A stretch of DNA of 64,000 nucleotides from Enterococcus sp. BWB1-3 (GCF_016745275.1 NZ_JADOEP010000004.1:156390-220389), one strand, 5' to 3'; counted from the stretch's first letter, positions 10,063 through 22,681 are shown. Numbers and translations: made by a program. The notes: generated from the letters alone by a model not told the origin.

Positions 10063-11148
10063 TTGAAACGATTACTGATTTTAGAAGACGGCACTGTTTT
10101 TGAAGGAAAAGCGTTCGGGGCAGAAGTGAATGTAGTAGGCGAAGTCGTATTTACGACGAGTATGACTGGGTATCAGGAAACAATTACGGACCAAAGCTTT
10201 AACGGTCAGATTATCACATTTACTTATCCGATGATAGGGAATTACGGCATTAATCGTGATGATTATGAGTCCATTTCGCCGACCTGTAAAGGAGTGATCG
10301 TTAAAGAGTATGCAAGACTGGCGTCAAACTGGCGCAACCAAATGACACTGGATGAATTTCTCAAAAGGAAAGGAATTCCCGGTATTGCAGGAATTGACAC
10401 ACGTGCATTGACGAAAAAGCTTCGTTCTGTTGGAACCATGAAAGGACTGTTGACAGATGAAGGGGATGACTTTAATCATCTATTTGATCAGCTTCGTGCG
10501 ACAGTTATGCCAAAGAATCAGGTTGCTCAGGTTTCAACAACAAAGCCCTATCCGAGTCCAGGTGTCGGACGAAATGTAGTAGTGATTGATTTTGGTTTGA
10601 AACACAGCATCCTGCGTGAGCTGTCCAAGAGAAATTGCAATCTGACTGTTTTACCTTATAATACAGATGCACAAACGATTTTAGATCTCCATCCGGATGG
10701 AGTGATGCTGACAAATGGACCTGGAGACCCAAAAGATGTCCCGGAAGCAATTGAAATGATTCAGCAGATTCAGGGGAAGGTTCCGATTTTTGGAATCTGT
10801 CTTGGACATCAGCTCTTTTCGCTGGCTAACGGAGCAGACACTTATAAGATGAAATTCGGTCATCGGGGACTGAATCATCCGGTCAGAGAGATTGCGACTG
10901 GGAGAATAGATTTTACTTCTCAAAACCATGGTTACGCAGTGGATGAAAAAACAGTTGATCCAGAAAAATTAATGGTCACGCATATAGAAATAAATGATGG
11001 TACAGTTGAAGGGGTACGACATAAGGAATTTCCGGCTTTTACTGTGCAGTATCACCCGGATGCAGCCCCTGGTCCTCATGATGGACTACACCTTTTTGAT
11101 GAATTTATGGAACTAATGGATGCATGGAAGGAGCAGGAAAATGCCTAA
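10063..11148 (+). CDS. carA: carbamoyl-phosphate synthase small (glutaminase) subunit
   Basis: A 361-residue glutamine amidotransferase that feeds ammonia to CarB. The TTG start at 10063 follows GGAGG. The class I GATase nucleophile Cys246 sits in GICLGHQ. The His of the triad is in [12 protein letters not shown] near the C-terminus. There, an Asp occupies the position where many CarA proteins have Glu (HPE). This is a conservative change I believe occurs in related bacteria. It overlaps carB by 8 nt. Placement within pyr genes indicates a pyrimidine-controlled synthase. Confidence 0.96.
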   Translation: MKRLLILEDGTVFEGKAFGAEVNVVGEVVFTTSMTGYQETITDQSFNGQIITFTYPMIGNYGINRDDYESISPTCKGVIVKEYARLASNWRNQMTLDEFLKRKGIPGIAGIDTRALTKKLRSVGTMKGLLTDEGDDFNHLFDQLRATVMPKNQVAQVSTTKPYPSPGVGRNVVVIDFGLKHSILRELSKRNCNLTVLPYNTDAQTILDLHPDGVMLTNGPGDPKDVPEAIEMIQQIQGKVPIFGICLGHQLFSLANGADTYKMKFGHRGLNHPVREIATGRIDFTSQNHGYAVDEKTVDPEKLMVTHIEINDGTVEGVRHKEFPAFTVQYHPDAAPGPHDGLHLFDEFMELMDAWKEQENA

Positions 11149-14100
11149 AAGAACAGATATAAAGAAAATTATGGTCATCGGTTCCGGGCCGATTATCATT
11201 GGTCAGGCTGCAGAATTTGATTATGCAGGAACACAGGCATGTCTTGCTCTGAAAGAAGAAGGCTACGAAGTTGTTTTGGTCAATTCCAATCCAGCAACAA
11301 TTATGACGGATAAAGAGATTGCTCATAAAGTTTACATCGAACCGATCACTCTTGAATTTGTTTCGAGAATTCTGCGTAAAGAAAGACCAGATGCGTTACT
11401 TCCAACACTGGGTGGGCAGACTGGTCTGAACATGGCAATGGAACTGGCAGCATCGGGCATCCTTGAAGAGCTGAATGTTGAACTGCTGGGGACGAAGCTG
11501 AGTGCGATTGACCAGGCAGAAGATCGTGATCTGTTCAAACAGTTAATGGAAGAACTTGAACAGCCGATTCCTGAAAGTGATATCGTGCACACGGTGGAAG
11601 AAGCAGTTGCTTTCGCCAATACAATTGGCTATCCAATTATCGTTCGTCCTGCATTTACTTTAGGCGGAACCGGCGGCGGAATGTGCGACAATGAGGAAGA
11701 GCTGCGAGTGGTAGCTGAAAACGGCTTGAAACTTTCGCCGGCAACGCAGTGTCTAATTGAAAAAAGTATAGCCGGCTATAAAGAGATTGAGTATGAAGTA
11801 ATGCGGGATTCAGCTGATAATGCCATTGTGGTCTGCAATATGGAAAATTTTGATCCAGTGGGTATTCATACAGGAGATTCGATTGTATTTGCGCCAAGTC
11901 AGACATTATCAGATTACGAATATCAAATGCTGAGAGATGCATCACTAAAAATTATTCGTGCCTTGAAGATCGAGGGGGGCTGTAATGTTCAGCTCGCGCT
12001 TGATCCTCATAGCTTTAACTATTATGTAATTGAAGTTAACCCCAGAGTTTCCCGCTCTTCTGCATTGGCAAGTAAAGCGACCGGCTATCCGATTGCAAAG
12101 CTTGCAGCAAAAATTGCCGTTGGTTTAACGCTGGATGAAATGAAAAATCCTGTAACTGAAACAACCTATGCGGAGTTTGAACCGGCATTGGATTACGTCG
12201 TTGCGAAAATTCCCCGTTGGCCTTTTGACAAGTTTGAAAAGGGTGAACGTCTTTTAGGTACACAGATGAAGGCAACCGGAGAAGTTATGGCAATCGGTCG
12301 AAATATTGAGGAATCTTTACTGAAAGCTGTTCGTTCTCTGGAAATCGGAGCCTATCACAATGAATTGAAAGAGTTAAAAGAGGTTTCAGATGAATTACTG
12401 ACTGAAAAAATGGTTAAGGCGCAGGATGACCGTCTGTTCTATCTGTCAGAAGCATTAAGAAGAGGCTATAGTATTGAAGAACTTGCTTATTTAACGAAGG
12501 TCGATTTATTCTTCCTTGATAAATTATTGCATATTGTGGAATTGGAAACAGCGCTTGCTGCAAACAAGAACGATTTTGAAACACTGAAAGAAGCAAAACA
12601 AAACGGTTTTTCTGATCGTAAAATTGCTGATCTGTGGTCCCTGACTGAACAGGAAATAAGGAAGTACAGATATGATAATAATCTGATTCCTGTCTATAAG
12701 ATGGTAGATACCTGTGCAGCTGAATTTGAATCGCAAACACCATATTTTTACAGCACATATGAATTCGAAAATGAGAGTATTCGTTCTGAGAAGGCATCTA
12801 TCCTGGTGCTTGGCTCCGGTCCTATCCGAATTGGTCAAGGTGTGGAATTTGACTATGCAACCGTACATTCCGTTAAGGCGATTCAGGCAGCAGGCTATGA
12901 AGCAATTATTATGAACAGCAATCCGGAAACCGTCTCAACTGACTTTTCAATCTCAGACAAATTATATTTTGAACCCTTAACACTTGAAGATGTTATGAAC
13001 GTGATTGATTTGGAGCAGCCGGAGGGTGTGATCGTTCAGTTCGGCGGTCAAACGGCAATTAATCTGGCGGAGCCATTATCGAAAAACGGCGTGAAAATTC
13101 TTGGAACGACGATTGAAGATCTGGATCGTGCAGAAAACCGCGACTTGTTTGAACAAGCTTTAAAACAACTCGAAATTCCTCAGCCGCCGGGAGATACAGC
13201 AGTCAGTGCAGAGGGGGCTGTTGAAGTAGCCAATCGGATCGGCTATCCGGTTTTGGTCCGCCCAAGTTATGTACTGGGGGGACGAGCAATGGAAATTGTC
13301 GAAAATCAGCGTGATCTTGAGGATTATATGGAGCATGCAGTAAAGGCTTCACCTGAGCATCCTGTTCTGGTAGACAGCTATCTGGTCGGAAGAGAATGTG
13401 AAGTTGATGCTATCTGTGATGGAGAAACCGTCCTGATCCCAGGAATTATGGAACATATTGAACGTGCCGGCGTGCATTCAGGTGATTCGATGGCTGTTTA
13501 TCCGCCGCAGACTCTTTCTGAAACAATTAAAGAAACGATTACTGAGTATACAAAAAAACTGGCTTTAGGCTTAAATTGTATTGGTATGATGAATATTCAA
13601 TTTGTTATTCATGAAGAAACGGTTTATGTGATTGAAGTGAATCCGAGAGCCAGCCGCACCGTTCCGTTTTTAAGTAAAATCACAGGCATCTCAATGGCAC
13701 AGGTAGCGACAAAAGCAATTTTAGGTGAAAAATTGACAGAACTTGGTTATGAAGATGGGCTGTATCCTGAAAGTAAACAGGTTCATATTAAAGCACCAGT
13801 CTTTTCCTTCACCAAATTACAAAAAGTAGATACGTATCTTGGACCTGAGATGAAATCCACAGGAGAAGTCATGGGTTCAGACTACAGTCTTGAAAAAGCA
13901 CTCTATAAGGCTTTCGAAGCCAGCGGTCTTCATTTGCCAAGCTATGGTGCAGTGTTGTTTACGATTGCAGATGAAACCAAAGAGGAAGCTTTGGCATTGG
14001 CAAAACGGTTTACAGCGATTGGCTATAGCCTGGTTGGTACAGCCGGTACAGCAAAATATTTTGAAAAGGCTGGTCTTCATGTAAAGTCTGTATCCAAAAT

Positions 14101-14329
14101 TGAAGATAAAGAGGAAGACAACGAAACAGTTGTGGATGTTATCCGAAGTGGTCAGACACAGGTGGTAGTTAATACAATGGATAAGGACCGGTCATCTTCA
14201 AATGAGGATGGATTTATTATTCGGAGAGAGTCTGTTGAGCAGGGGGTACCATTATTTACCTCTCTTGATACGGCAAATGCCATATTAAAGGTATTGGAAT
14301 CCAGGGCTTTTTCAACAGAGGCAATTTAG
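11141..14329 (+). CDS. carB: carbamoyl-phosphate synthase large subunit
   Basis: A 1062-residue protein of full length. Two homologous ATP-grasp halves (about residues 1-400 and 550-940) each begin with the same type of nucleotide-binding sequence ([20 protein letters not shown] and [20 protein letters not shown]). An MGS-like allosteric domain closes the protein. It makes carbamoyl phosphate from bicarbonate, ammonia and two ATP. The ATG at 11141 has AAGGAGC upstream and overlaps the end of carA. An earlier in-frame ATG at 11120 lacks a matching site. Confidence 0.97.
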   Translation: MPKRTDIKKIMVIGSGPIIIGQAAEFDYAGTQACLALKEEGYEVVLVNSNPATIMTDKEIAHKVYIEPITLEFVSRILRKERPDALLPTLGGQTGLNMAMELAASGILEELNVELLGTKLSAIDQAEDRDLFKQLMEELEQPIPESDIVHTVEEAVAFANTIGYPIIVRPAFTLGGTGGGMCDNEEELRVVAENGLKLSPATQCLIEKSIAGYKEIEYEVMRDSADNAIVVCNMENFDPVGIHTGDSIVFAPSQTLSDYEYQMLRDASLKIIRALKIEGGCNVQLALDPHSFNYYVIEVNPRVSRSSALASKATGYPIAKLAAKIAVGLTLDEMKNPVTETTYAEFEPALDYVVAKIPRWPFDKFEKGERLLGTQMKATGEVMAIGRNIEESLLKAVRSLEIGAYHNELKELKEVSDELLTEKMVKAQDDRLFYLSEALRRGYSIEELAYLTKVDLFFLDKLLHIVELETALAANKNDFETLKEAKQNGFSDRKIADLWSLTEQEIRKYRYDNNLIPVYKMVDTCAAEFESQTPYFYSTYEFENESIRSEKASILVLGSGPIRIGQGVEFDYATVHSVKAIQAAGYEAIIMNSNPETVSTDFSISDKLYFEPLTLEDVMNVIDLEQPEGVIVQFGGQTAINLAEPLSKNGVKILGTTIEDLDRAENRDLFEQALKQLEIPQPPGDTAVSAEGAVEVANRIGYPVLVRPSYVLGGRAMEIVENQRDLEDYMEHAVKASPEHPVLVDSYLVGRECEVDAICDGETVLIPGIMEHIERAGVHSGDSMAVYPPQTLSETIKETITEYTKKLALGLNCIGMMNIQFVIHEETVYVIEVNPRASRTVPFLSKITGISMAQVATKAILGEKLTELGYEDGLYPESKQVHIKAPVFSFTKLQKVDTYLGPEMKSTGEVMGSDYSLEKALYKAFEASGLHLPSYGAVLFTIADETKEEALALAKRFTAIGYSLVGTAGTAKYFEKAGLHVKSVSKIEDKEEDNETVVDVIRSGQTQVVVNTMDKDRSSSNEDGFIIRRESVEQGVPLFTSLDTANAILKVLESRAFSTEAI

Positions 14330-14436
14330 AATCAAGGCTGGGCAGAATTTGCTCCGAGCTGATGTTCTATTGTGAGAAAAAAGATGGATAAAAGAATGAT
14401 CAACAGGTACAAGAATATTATGGAGGGAGTCAGCAG

Positions 14437-16858
<2,422 letters not shown>

Positions 16859-17497
16859 ATGACTGAATCAGCAATAAATATCGCAAAAGATTTACTGAAA
16901 ATTGAAGCAGTATTCCTAAGTCCAAACGAACCATTCACTTGGGCAAGCGGGATTAAAAGTCCTATTTACTGCGACAATCGAATTACAATGAGTTATCCGA
17001 TGATCCGTAAAGAAATCGCTCAAGGCTTGGCTGACAAAATTGAAGCTGAATTTCCCGATGTAGAGGTGATTGCAGGGACAGCCACTGCAGGTATTCCTCA
17101 TGCAGCATGGGTCGCAGAGATTTTGAATCTGCCTATGGTGTATATTCGCAGCAAAGCCAAAGAACACGGTAAAGGCAATCAGATCGAAGGGCGAATCACT
17201 GAGGGTCAGAAAATGGTTGTTATCGAGGATCTGATTTCTACTGGCGGAAGTGTATTGGAAGCTGCAGAAGCAGCCAAGCGTGAAGGAGCAGATGTTTTAG
17301 GAGTGGCAGCAATATTCACCTATGAACTGCCGAAAGGTCAGGAGAATTTTGCTTCACATGGTATGGACTTGGTTACCTTAACGAACTATTCTACTTTGCT
17401 GGAGGCAGCATTGGAGGCAAATTATATAGAAGCGCAAGATTTGGATCTTCTGAAAGAATGGAAAAAGAACCCGGAGGCATGGAAAAAAGACCAGTGA
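16859..17497 (+). CDS. pyrE: orotate phosphoribosyltransferase
   Basis: A 212-residue type I PRTase that makes OMP from orotate and PRPP. The PRPP loop [12 protein letters not shown] and the [10 protein letters not shown] segment are conserved. It is the last pyr gene and starts immediately after the pyrF stop. A likely operon terminator lies about 110 nt downstream (17610-17632). Confidence 0.97.
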   Translation: MTESAINIAKDLLKIEAVFLSPNEPFTWASGIKSPIYCDNRITMSYPMIRKEIAQGLADKIEAEFPDVEVIAGTATAGIPHAAWVAEILNLPMVYIRSKAKEHGKGNQIEGRITEGQKMVVIEDLISTGGSVLEAAEAAKREGADVLGVAAIFTYELPKGQENFASHGMDLVTLTNYSTLLEAALEANYIEAQDLDLLKEWKKNPEAWKKDQ

Positions 17498-17609
17498 TCT
17501 GACAATGTTATAAATTATAATTAAAAATAATTTATAAATGATGTTCAATGATAGAAAATGTTAACCTGTATACTTCAATGACAAGAACAAACAGCTTTAA
17601 ACCTGTATT

Positions 17610-17632
17610 AAAAGCGTGCTTCTACGCTTTTT
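17610..17632 (+). terminator. probable pyr operon terminator
   Basis: AAAAGCGT (17610-17617) pairs with ACGCTTTT (17624-17631) around a 6-nt loop, followed by one further T. It is short but correctly placed. Confidence 0.5.
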
Positions 17633-17739
17633 CGGATGCTCGTCGCATGTCTTATAACCACATACAAGACATGCTAATGCTTTTCCAAGTAGACACGTTT
17701 GTATCAAGAATCGAACGAAGTCCTTCAATTTTTAGTGAC

Positions 17740-17781
17740 TTTGCCATTTAGAAATTGATGAGATCGAAACGAAGTGTAGTG
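17740..17781. repeat. 42-nt dispersed repeat, copy 1
   Basis: Identical to 30344-30385 except for one A/G difference. Both copies lie in gene-poor sequence. The second lies inside a decayed mobile element, which suggests a shared mobile origin. Confidence 0.7.
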
Positions 17782-17853
17782 TAGTGTAGTTGTAGTGAGA
17801 ATCATAGATACAAGGATTTCCCGCTTTTGTAGGAATATCTAGTGAAATTGCCA

Positions 17854-17978
17854 GTCCCACTGATGCAGGAATATCTAGTGGGATGGTATGCGAGCCGACA
17901 ATCTGAGGAATGTGTAAACATTCAATCACTTTTTGGAGGTAGCTGCCAGTCTCACTAAGATAAATAAACTAGTGAGAT
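17854..17978. repeat. pair of related hairpin elements with compensatory arm changes
   Basis: The first hairpin has arms CCAGTCCCACT and AGTGGGATGG; the second has CCAGTCTCACTA and TAGTGAGATGG. A C-G pair in one corresponds to a T-A pair in the other, so pairing is kept while sequence differs. The flanking segment (AGGAATATCTAGTG) is itself repeated at 17831-17844 and 17867-17880. Confidence 0.55.
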
Positions 17979-18218
17979 GGTAGTAATGCTCTGGTTGAAA
18001 TAAATGGGCAACCATTTATGTTCATCACTAAGAGATTACTAGTATGCGAAGCTCTGAAGGGGATAAATTTATTCCATATACAAAGAGACAGCTGTATACG
18101 TACGACAATTTTTTTATGTGTAAACATTCATCTCATAATAGGAGCAGCTGTTCATTTATATTGGCACATGTCTAATATTTTTTTGTATAGCTTACTCCTG
18201 TACTTTTAGCAAATACTC

Positions 18219-18264
18219 ATTGCCTATCCAGTAGTCTCATATGTAATACTACTGGATAGGCAAT
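18219..18264. repeat. 17-bp perfect inverted repeat
   Basis: ATTGCCTATCCAGTAGT (18219-18235) is exactly complementary to 18248-18264, with a 12-nt loop. No T-run follows on either strand, so it is not a classical terminator. Confidence 0.7.
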
Positions 18265-18676
18265 ACGTTTCTTGGATTTAGAAGCCAAGCTTAATTTTAA
18301 TTCGGTCAGCACACTAGACAATGATTCAAAAAATGCTATAGTTTAGAGTGATATACACATTGATTCAATACAGGGACAGAAGAAGGTATCTGCATAGTGT
18401 TGCAGCAAATTTTCTAACTGCTTAAACAGCAATTACCGTGCTGAAAACGAAGCTCTTCCTTGCCGTGCTTAATTTTTTCAGTTTCTAACATAAATATATT
18501 AGGAAGCTTTTTTATAGTGTGTATATATGCTTTGCTATCTGTTTTCATTTCCCTCTTATTAGAACCAATTTAGCAAACTTACTGCATGTTTGCTGTGCAA
18601 AGTATTCATCAGTTGACTAAAAATTTGAAATACGCTACAGTTATCAAAATAAATTTTTCTGATTCAGGAGGGTTTT

Positions 18677-19381
18677 ATGAAGAAAATTAGAAATATGGAT
18701 GTAGAATGGAGTTATTCAGGAGACAGAGGAACGGAACACTGGCATACTCTGTGCGACTGGTTTGCTCAGGGAGCAGCTTTTCCCGATCAGTCACCAATCA
18801 TGCTTTCAGAAAAAATAATAGATGAAAAAAAATCGTCAGTAGACAGCCTGACATTCCACTATATAGAGGAAACCTTTACCGAAAAGGAATTTAAAAATAC
18901 CATGCATTTTGTTCCGCCAAATACAGAAAGCTATGTTGTTCATCAGAATCAGCAGTATCGTTTAACAGACATTCACTTTCATACACCGAGTGAACATCTG
19001 CTTCAAGAGGTTCAATATCCAATAGAATTTCACCTTGTTCATATGAATGAGGAAGGACAAAATCTGGTTGTCGGCTGTCTTTTTGAACTTGTAGATAAAA
19101 CAGAAAAGTTTTCTAAATTGAAAAGACTGCTTGAAGTGAGTGAAAGAGCACATGATTTTGTTTTTAATCCTGTTCTTTTTTTGCCAAATGAGCGTACACA
19201 CTATCATTACATAGGATCGCTGACAACACCTCCTACGAAAGGCCCGATTCCATGGTTTGTTTTTCGACAAGTAGAAGAAATTGATCGTCAGCTGGTTAAA
19301 AACTTAAAAAAAGATATGTTGGAATTTAATAATCGGCCGATACAAAGCAGAAATAAGCGAAAGATTTATTTGGTTGAATAA
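18677..19381 (+). CDS. alpha-type carbonic anhydrase
   Basis: A 234-residue zinc enzyme that interconverts CO2 and bicarbonate. The three zinc ligands are His100 and His102 (DIHFHTPSEH) and His119 (EFHLVHMN), in the correct alpha-class spacing. The LTTPP motif near the C-terminus is also present. There is no signal peptide, although many bacterial alpha-class enzymes are periplasmic or secreted, so a cytoplasmic role is inferred. AGGAGGG precedes the ATG. The LysR gene 12 nt downstream is probably co-transcribed. Confidence 0.92.
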   Translation: MKKIRNMDVEWSYSGDRGTEHWHTLCDWFAQGAAFPDQSPIMLSEKIIDEKKSSVDSLTFHYIEETFTEKEFKNTMHFVPPNTESYVVHQNQQYRLTDIHFHTPSEHLLQEVQYPIEFHLVHMNEEGQNLVVGCLFELVDKTEKFSKLKRLLEVSERAHDFVFNPVLFLPNERTHYHYIGSLTTPPTKGPIPWFVFRQVEEIDRQLVKNLKKDMLEFNNRPIQSRNKRKIYLVE

Positions 19382-19393
19382 TGGAGAAAACAC

Positions 19394-20290
19394 ATGAATA
19401 TTAAACAAATGAAATATGTGGTGGCTGTGGCAGATAATGGCAGTTTTCGTGAAGCAGCAAAAAAGCTGTTTATTACACAGCCGAGCCTTTCTAATGGAAT
19501 CAAAGAGCTGGAAGACGAATTAGGTGTGAACTTGTTTACACGAACTAATAAAGGGGCTTTGCTGACAGAAGAGGGTATTGCCTTTTTAGAATCTGCTGAG
19601 AAAATTTTGACCCAACTATCTCTACTTGAAAATCGCTATCAACATCAGCAAAAAGAAACACGTTTTTCCATTTCTTCCCAACATTATGATTTTTTAGGTG
19701 GTATAATGGCAAAAACAGTTCAGAAGTTTGGCAATCAGTATAAAGAATTTCGTCTTTTTGAGACAACGACATTGAAAGTTATTGAGGATGTAAAAAGTTA
19801 TCACAGTGAACTTGGCATCTTGTATTTAAACAGCAGCAATCGCTCTGGCATTAAACGCCACCTGTCTGGAACTAATTTAATATATGATGTGGTCGGCTGC
19901 TTTGATACTCATATTTTTTTAGGCAATCATCATCCCCTTGCTCATAAAAAAGAATTAACACTTGAGCAGTTGGTACATTATCCTCAGGTTCGATTTATTC
20001 AGGAGGGCAGTGAATTTTCGTATTTGTCTGAAGATCTGGTGGAAGAAAATGAACAGGATATAGTTATTAGTGTGAACGATCGTGGAACGTTGATGAATAT
20101 CTTGGCTGAAACCAATTCTTATGCATCAGGCTCTGGAATTCTTACGGGATTTACCAAGAAGGAGATTAAATTGATCCCTCTTGTTCAGGAAGAAGAGAAC
20201 AAAATCTGTATTATTTATCAGAAGAATCAACAAAAAAGTGCTATTTTAACTTATTTTATCAATGAGCTAAAAACAATTATCTCTAAGTAA
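19394..20290 (+). CDS. LysR-family transcriptional regulator
   Basis: A 298-residue regulator. The N-terminal winged HTH (residues 1-60, with AAKKLFITQPSLSNGIKELE as the recognition region) is followed by a substrate-binding effector domain. It resembles the CpsY/MtaR-type group seen in streptococci and enterococci, but I cannot name its targets. It lies 12 nt after the carbonic anhydrase gene and ends in a strong terminator, so the pair forms a two-gene unit. Confidence 0.9.
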   Translation: MNIKQMKYVVAVADNGSFREAAKKLFITQPSLSNGIKELEDELGVNLFTRTNKGALLTEEGIAFLESAEKILTQLSLLENRYQHQQKETRFSISSQHYDFLGGIMAKTVQKFGNQYKEFRLFETTTLKVIEDVKSYHSELGILYLNSSNRSGIKRHLSGTNLIYDVVGCFDTHIFLGNHHPLAHKKELTLEQLVHYPQVRFIQEGSEFSYLSEDLVEENEQDIVISVNDRGTLMNILAETNSYASGSGILTGFTKKEIKLIPLVQEEENKICIIYQKNQQKSAILTYFINELKTIISK

Positions 20291-20303
20291 AAATACGATG
20301 TTT

Positions 20304-20330
20304 GACTGAGATTTTTCTCAGTCTTTTTTT
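20304..20330 (+). terminator. terminator of the carbonic anhydrase-lysR unit
   Basis: GACTGAGA pairs with TCTCAGTC around TTTT, followed by seven T residues. Confidence 0.9.
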
Positions 20331-20421
20331 ATTTTCCTAAGTTGGAGAATCTGGATTTTCGATTTGTTTTTAATAATCTGTTGAAAAATTTATTTTTTGC
20401 GTATCTTTATTACGACAGGAG

Positions 20422-20718
20422 ATGATTAAAATAAGAATACAGCTTGATTATTCAGAATTACTTCGCATTTCTTCAGAACTTTACAGGCAGGAAGAGAAAT
20501 ATGAAGAGTGTATAAGCAGTTTGGATGAGATGCTCCTAACAGTTCCGCAATTTTGGGAAGGAAGTGCAGCTGAAGCCTATTGTCAAAGATTTGAGAATCT
20601 AAAACCAAGCTTTGAAGAGACGCGAAAAATAATTGAAATTTTGCAGAAGCAAATCAAGGAGTCGATCATGGTAATGAAAGAAAGAGATCATATACTTGCC
20701 GGTAAGCTGGACTTTTAA
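20422..20718 (+). CDS. WXG100-like small helical protein
   Basis: About 95-98 residues forming two predicted helices around a W-x-G turn (FWEGSAAEAY, Trp at about residue 42-45). This is the hallmark of ESAT-6/WXG100 proteins of type VII secretion. The ATG at 20422 touches the ribosome site AGGAG (20417-20421). An in-frame ATA at 20431 has ideal 9-nt spacing and would put the Trp at residue 42, as in typical members. First gene of a six-gene run ending in a lipase, so I infer a secretion-partner role. Confidence 0.75.
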   Translation: MIKIRIQLDYSELLRISSELYRQEEKYEECISSLDEMLLTVPQFWEGSAAEAYCQRFENLKPSFEETRKIIEILQKQIKESIMVMKERDHILAGKLDF

Positions 20719-20766
20719 TATCAAAATAGAGGAAAGGAGAAAAGAAGCATAAAAGAACAAGAATAT

Positions 20767-21174
20767 TTGTTTGAGAATAGAGCTTTACAGCAGCAGATCT
20801 TTGATATTGAGGATCAAATTAGAAAAAAGGAACAGGATTTGAACGACTTATACCATTTAAAAAAACAACATACTGCACAGATGGATGACATCAGTTGGAA
20901 CTTTTACGAACGAAACAGAAGAATTGAACAGGTTTCATCCGATGCGTTCGATCTGAATTTTTATCGCGGGTACAGAGAATTTATGGGTAAACTGATACTT
21001 GAGAGTAAAAAATATTATCAAAAATCAGAAGAAGAGCACTTGGCAATTACTCGAATCATCTATCAATTGGAACAGGAGATAACTGATTTAAAGCAGCAAA
21101 GAATCAGAAATGAATCTCAATTATTTTCCTTAACTAATTTAATGAAGCTGGAAAGGGCTGAGGGATATGGCTAA
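20767..21174 (+). CDS. helical protein resembling the partner proteins encoded before LXG effectors
   Basis: About 135-141 residues, almost all helix and coiled coil, rich in Glu, Lys and Gln. Size and position recall the DUF5082-type proteins encoded before LXG toxins, though I cannot prove homology. The TTG at 20767 has no ribosome site; AAGGAG at 20734-20739 lies 9 nt before an in-frame ATA at 20749, which would add six residues. The 3' end overlaps the next gene by 8 nt. Confidence 0.65.
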   Translation: MFENRALQQQIFDIEDQIRKKEQDLNDLYHLKKQHTAQMDDISWNFYERNRRIEQVSSDAFDLNFYRGYREFMGKLILESKKYYQKSEEEHLAITRIIYQLEQEITDLKQQRIRNESQLFSLTNLMKLERAEGYG

Positions 21175-21454
21175 TAAAGAATTGCTCATTGCTGATGCCG
21201 AATTTATTTTCGCTGAAAAATCTTTAATCACCTATTTAATAGCGATCAGTGAAATATGCAATGAAGTTCAGGAAATTCTTATATCTGTCACCACGCAGGC
21301 TTTAGAGGATCAGCAGATTTCTGCAAGACTTAAACAGTTTGCTGATCAGATAGCCTGTATCGCGGGAAAAGCTGAAAATCTTGCGGAAACATTAAATGGA
21401 AAAAGCTATTTATTTATTGAAGAAATCGATCAAAAGGATCAATTCATTTATTAA
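21167..21454 (+). CDS. small helical protein, probable T7SS effector partner
   Basis: A 95-residue helical protein with no signal peptide. It ends in FIEEIDQKDQFIY, a pattern like the tail of LXG-associated small proteins. The start overlaps the preceding gene by 8 nt, and the next gene follows after 10 nt. The function as targeting partner of the lipase at 22681 is inferred from context. Confidence 0.65.
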   Translation: MANKELLIADAEFIFAEKSLITYLIAISEICNEVQEILISVTTQALEDQQISARLKQFADQIACIAGKAENLAETLNGKSYLFIEEIDQKDQFIY

Positions 21455-21464
21455 GGAGGATGAG

Positions 21465-21755
21465 ATGGAGAAAATAAGTTTAGAGACTGATGAAATGGCT
21501 TTGCTTAAAAATCGCTTGATGAGCATCAGTGTAAAAGTAAATGAAATTTCCTGTGGAGGATATGTTACCGAACATTTGTTTACACAAAGTCAGGGACAGG
21601 CAACAGAGATGCTAAACCAGTGTTTGGCTATTCTTGTTAAAGGTGCAGATGAGCTTCAACTAATTACCGACAAATCAATCAGATTTTTAGAAGAAATCAT
21701 TGAAGGATTTACGGAAACAGATCAGGTACAGGCTAAAAAAATAACTGGAGAATAA
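21465..21755 (+). CDS. small helical protein, probable T7SS effector partner
   Basis: A 96-residue predicted helical hairpin. AAGGAGG lies 6 nt before the ATG at 21465; a longer frame from 21396 overlaps the preceding gene and lacks a site. Its size and helix-turn-helix-like layout recall the DUF3130/TIGR04197 class found beside LXG toxins. It is the last of four small genes, and 185 nt with no other recognisable gene separate it from the lipoprotein. Confidence 0.65.
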   Translation: MEKISLETDEMALLKNRLMSISVKVNEISCGGYVTEHLFTQSQGQATEMLNQCLAILVKGADELQLITDKSIRFLEEIIEGFTETDQVQAKKITGE

Positions 21756-21940
21756 ATAGAAGAAAAGTAAAAGGCAGCTAATAACTGGAATGGGTTTGGA
21801 ATGAATGGAATCAGAATGTAGACAACACAACATGTAAGCCTATTCTGAAAAAGATAAGAAAAGAGGACCCTTTTTGAATGTCAGCAGTTTTATAAAATGA
21901 GTGATATATTCAATTTTAACTATTTAGGGATGAGACGAAA

Positions 21941-22681
21941 ATGCAAAGATTTTTTGTGACCATTGTTTTAGTACACATACTTTTAATGGGGGGATGTAAA
22001 CGGATGAACGAAACAATCAACCAGAAATTGCCATCGCGCGAGGAAGTTAAGACAGAAATATTACAGTATTTAGAAGAAAAGTATAAAGAAGAATTTATTT
22101 CTCATTCAATCGAATATCGTTCATGGTCTCAACCGAACCATGAGAGCATGCTTGCCTATCCAAAAGAAGGCGAGCCTGAAGAGTCTTTTGTTGTTTACCG
22201 TTATGAAGATGGGCAGCATTATGAAGATGGATATATCGGTTATTTGATGAAGCCGTTCTATTATGAATTATTTGATGACATAATAAAAGATTATTTTGAT
22301 AAATATCAGCTGGTTATTCATTATAACCAGGTTTACCCCAATTTTTTTACAAAAGAGACGACCTTTCCGGAGTTTCAGAAGTATGCAAACAAAAGCACAA
22401 CAATTATGGGGGTACTTTATGTTCCTGTGACATCAGAAAAGGATAAAGAGAAGCTGGAAAATAAACTTTTTGAAATAGTAGAAAAAATAAAAAAAGAAAA
22501 CGTTGCTATTGGAATAATCAGTATTAATGCGTATCTTGAAGCAGATTACCAGAAGGATATAGAAAATGACAGATTTGAAACAAAGAAGAACGGTGATAAC
22601 TATCCTACCGAAAGCCTGCTTTTTGAGTTAAGAGAATCTTGGGGAAAAGTAGATAGAACTGAAGGCAGGGAAGATAAGTAG
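21941..22681 (+). CDS. lipoprotein, candidate immunity protein
   Basis: A 246-residue protein with a short signal sequence and lipobox LMGGC (Cys19), so it is probably anchored outside the membrane. The rest is charged and soluble. I do not recognise the fold. It overlaps the lipase gene by 1 nt (TAG/GTG), which is strong coupling. In the Staphylococcus aureus TslA system the lipase effector is neutralised by a lipoprotein, so an immunity role is a reasonable inference here. Confidence 0.7.
   Translation: MQRFFVTIVLVHILLMGGCKRMNETINQKLPSREEVKTEILQYLEEKYKEEFISHSIEYRSWSQPNHESMLAYPKEGEPEESFVVYRYEDGQHYEDGYIGYLMKPFYYELFDDIIKDYFDKYQLVIHYNQVYPNFFTKETTFPEFQKYANKSTTIMGVLYVPVTSEKDKEKLENKLFEIVEKIKKENVAIGIISINAYLEADYQKDIENDRFETKKNGDNYPTESLLFELRESWGKVDRTEGREDK

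Larger units (their letters stand above)
17498..18676. other. gene-poor, hairpin-rich intergenic stretch (about 1.2 kb)
   Basis: No credible gene is seen. It holds an AT-only palindrome (17508-17537), the probable pyr terminator (17610-17632), a 9-bp hairpin (17645-17653 with 17666-17674), a 42-nt sequence repeated at 30344-30385, two related hairpins with matching arm changes (17854-17885 and 17943-17978), and a 17-bp perfect inverted repeat (18219-18264). The weak ORF at 17548-17751 overlaps these elements and has no ribosome site. Confidence 0.6.

Noticed and set aside
17548..17751. 67-codon plus-strand ORF after pyrE
   Set aside because: It spans the likely operon terminator and hairpins, lacks a ribosome site and resembles no protein.
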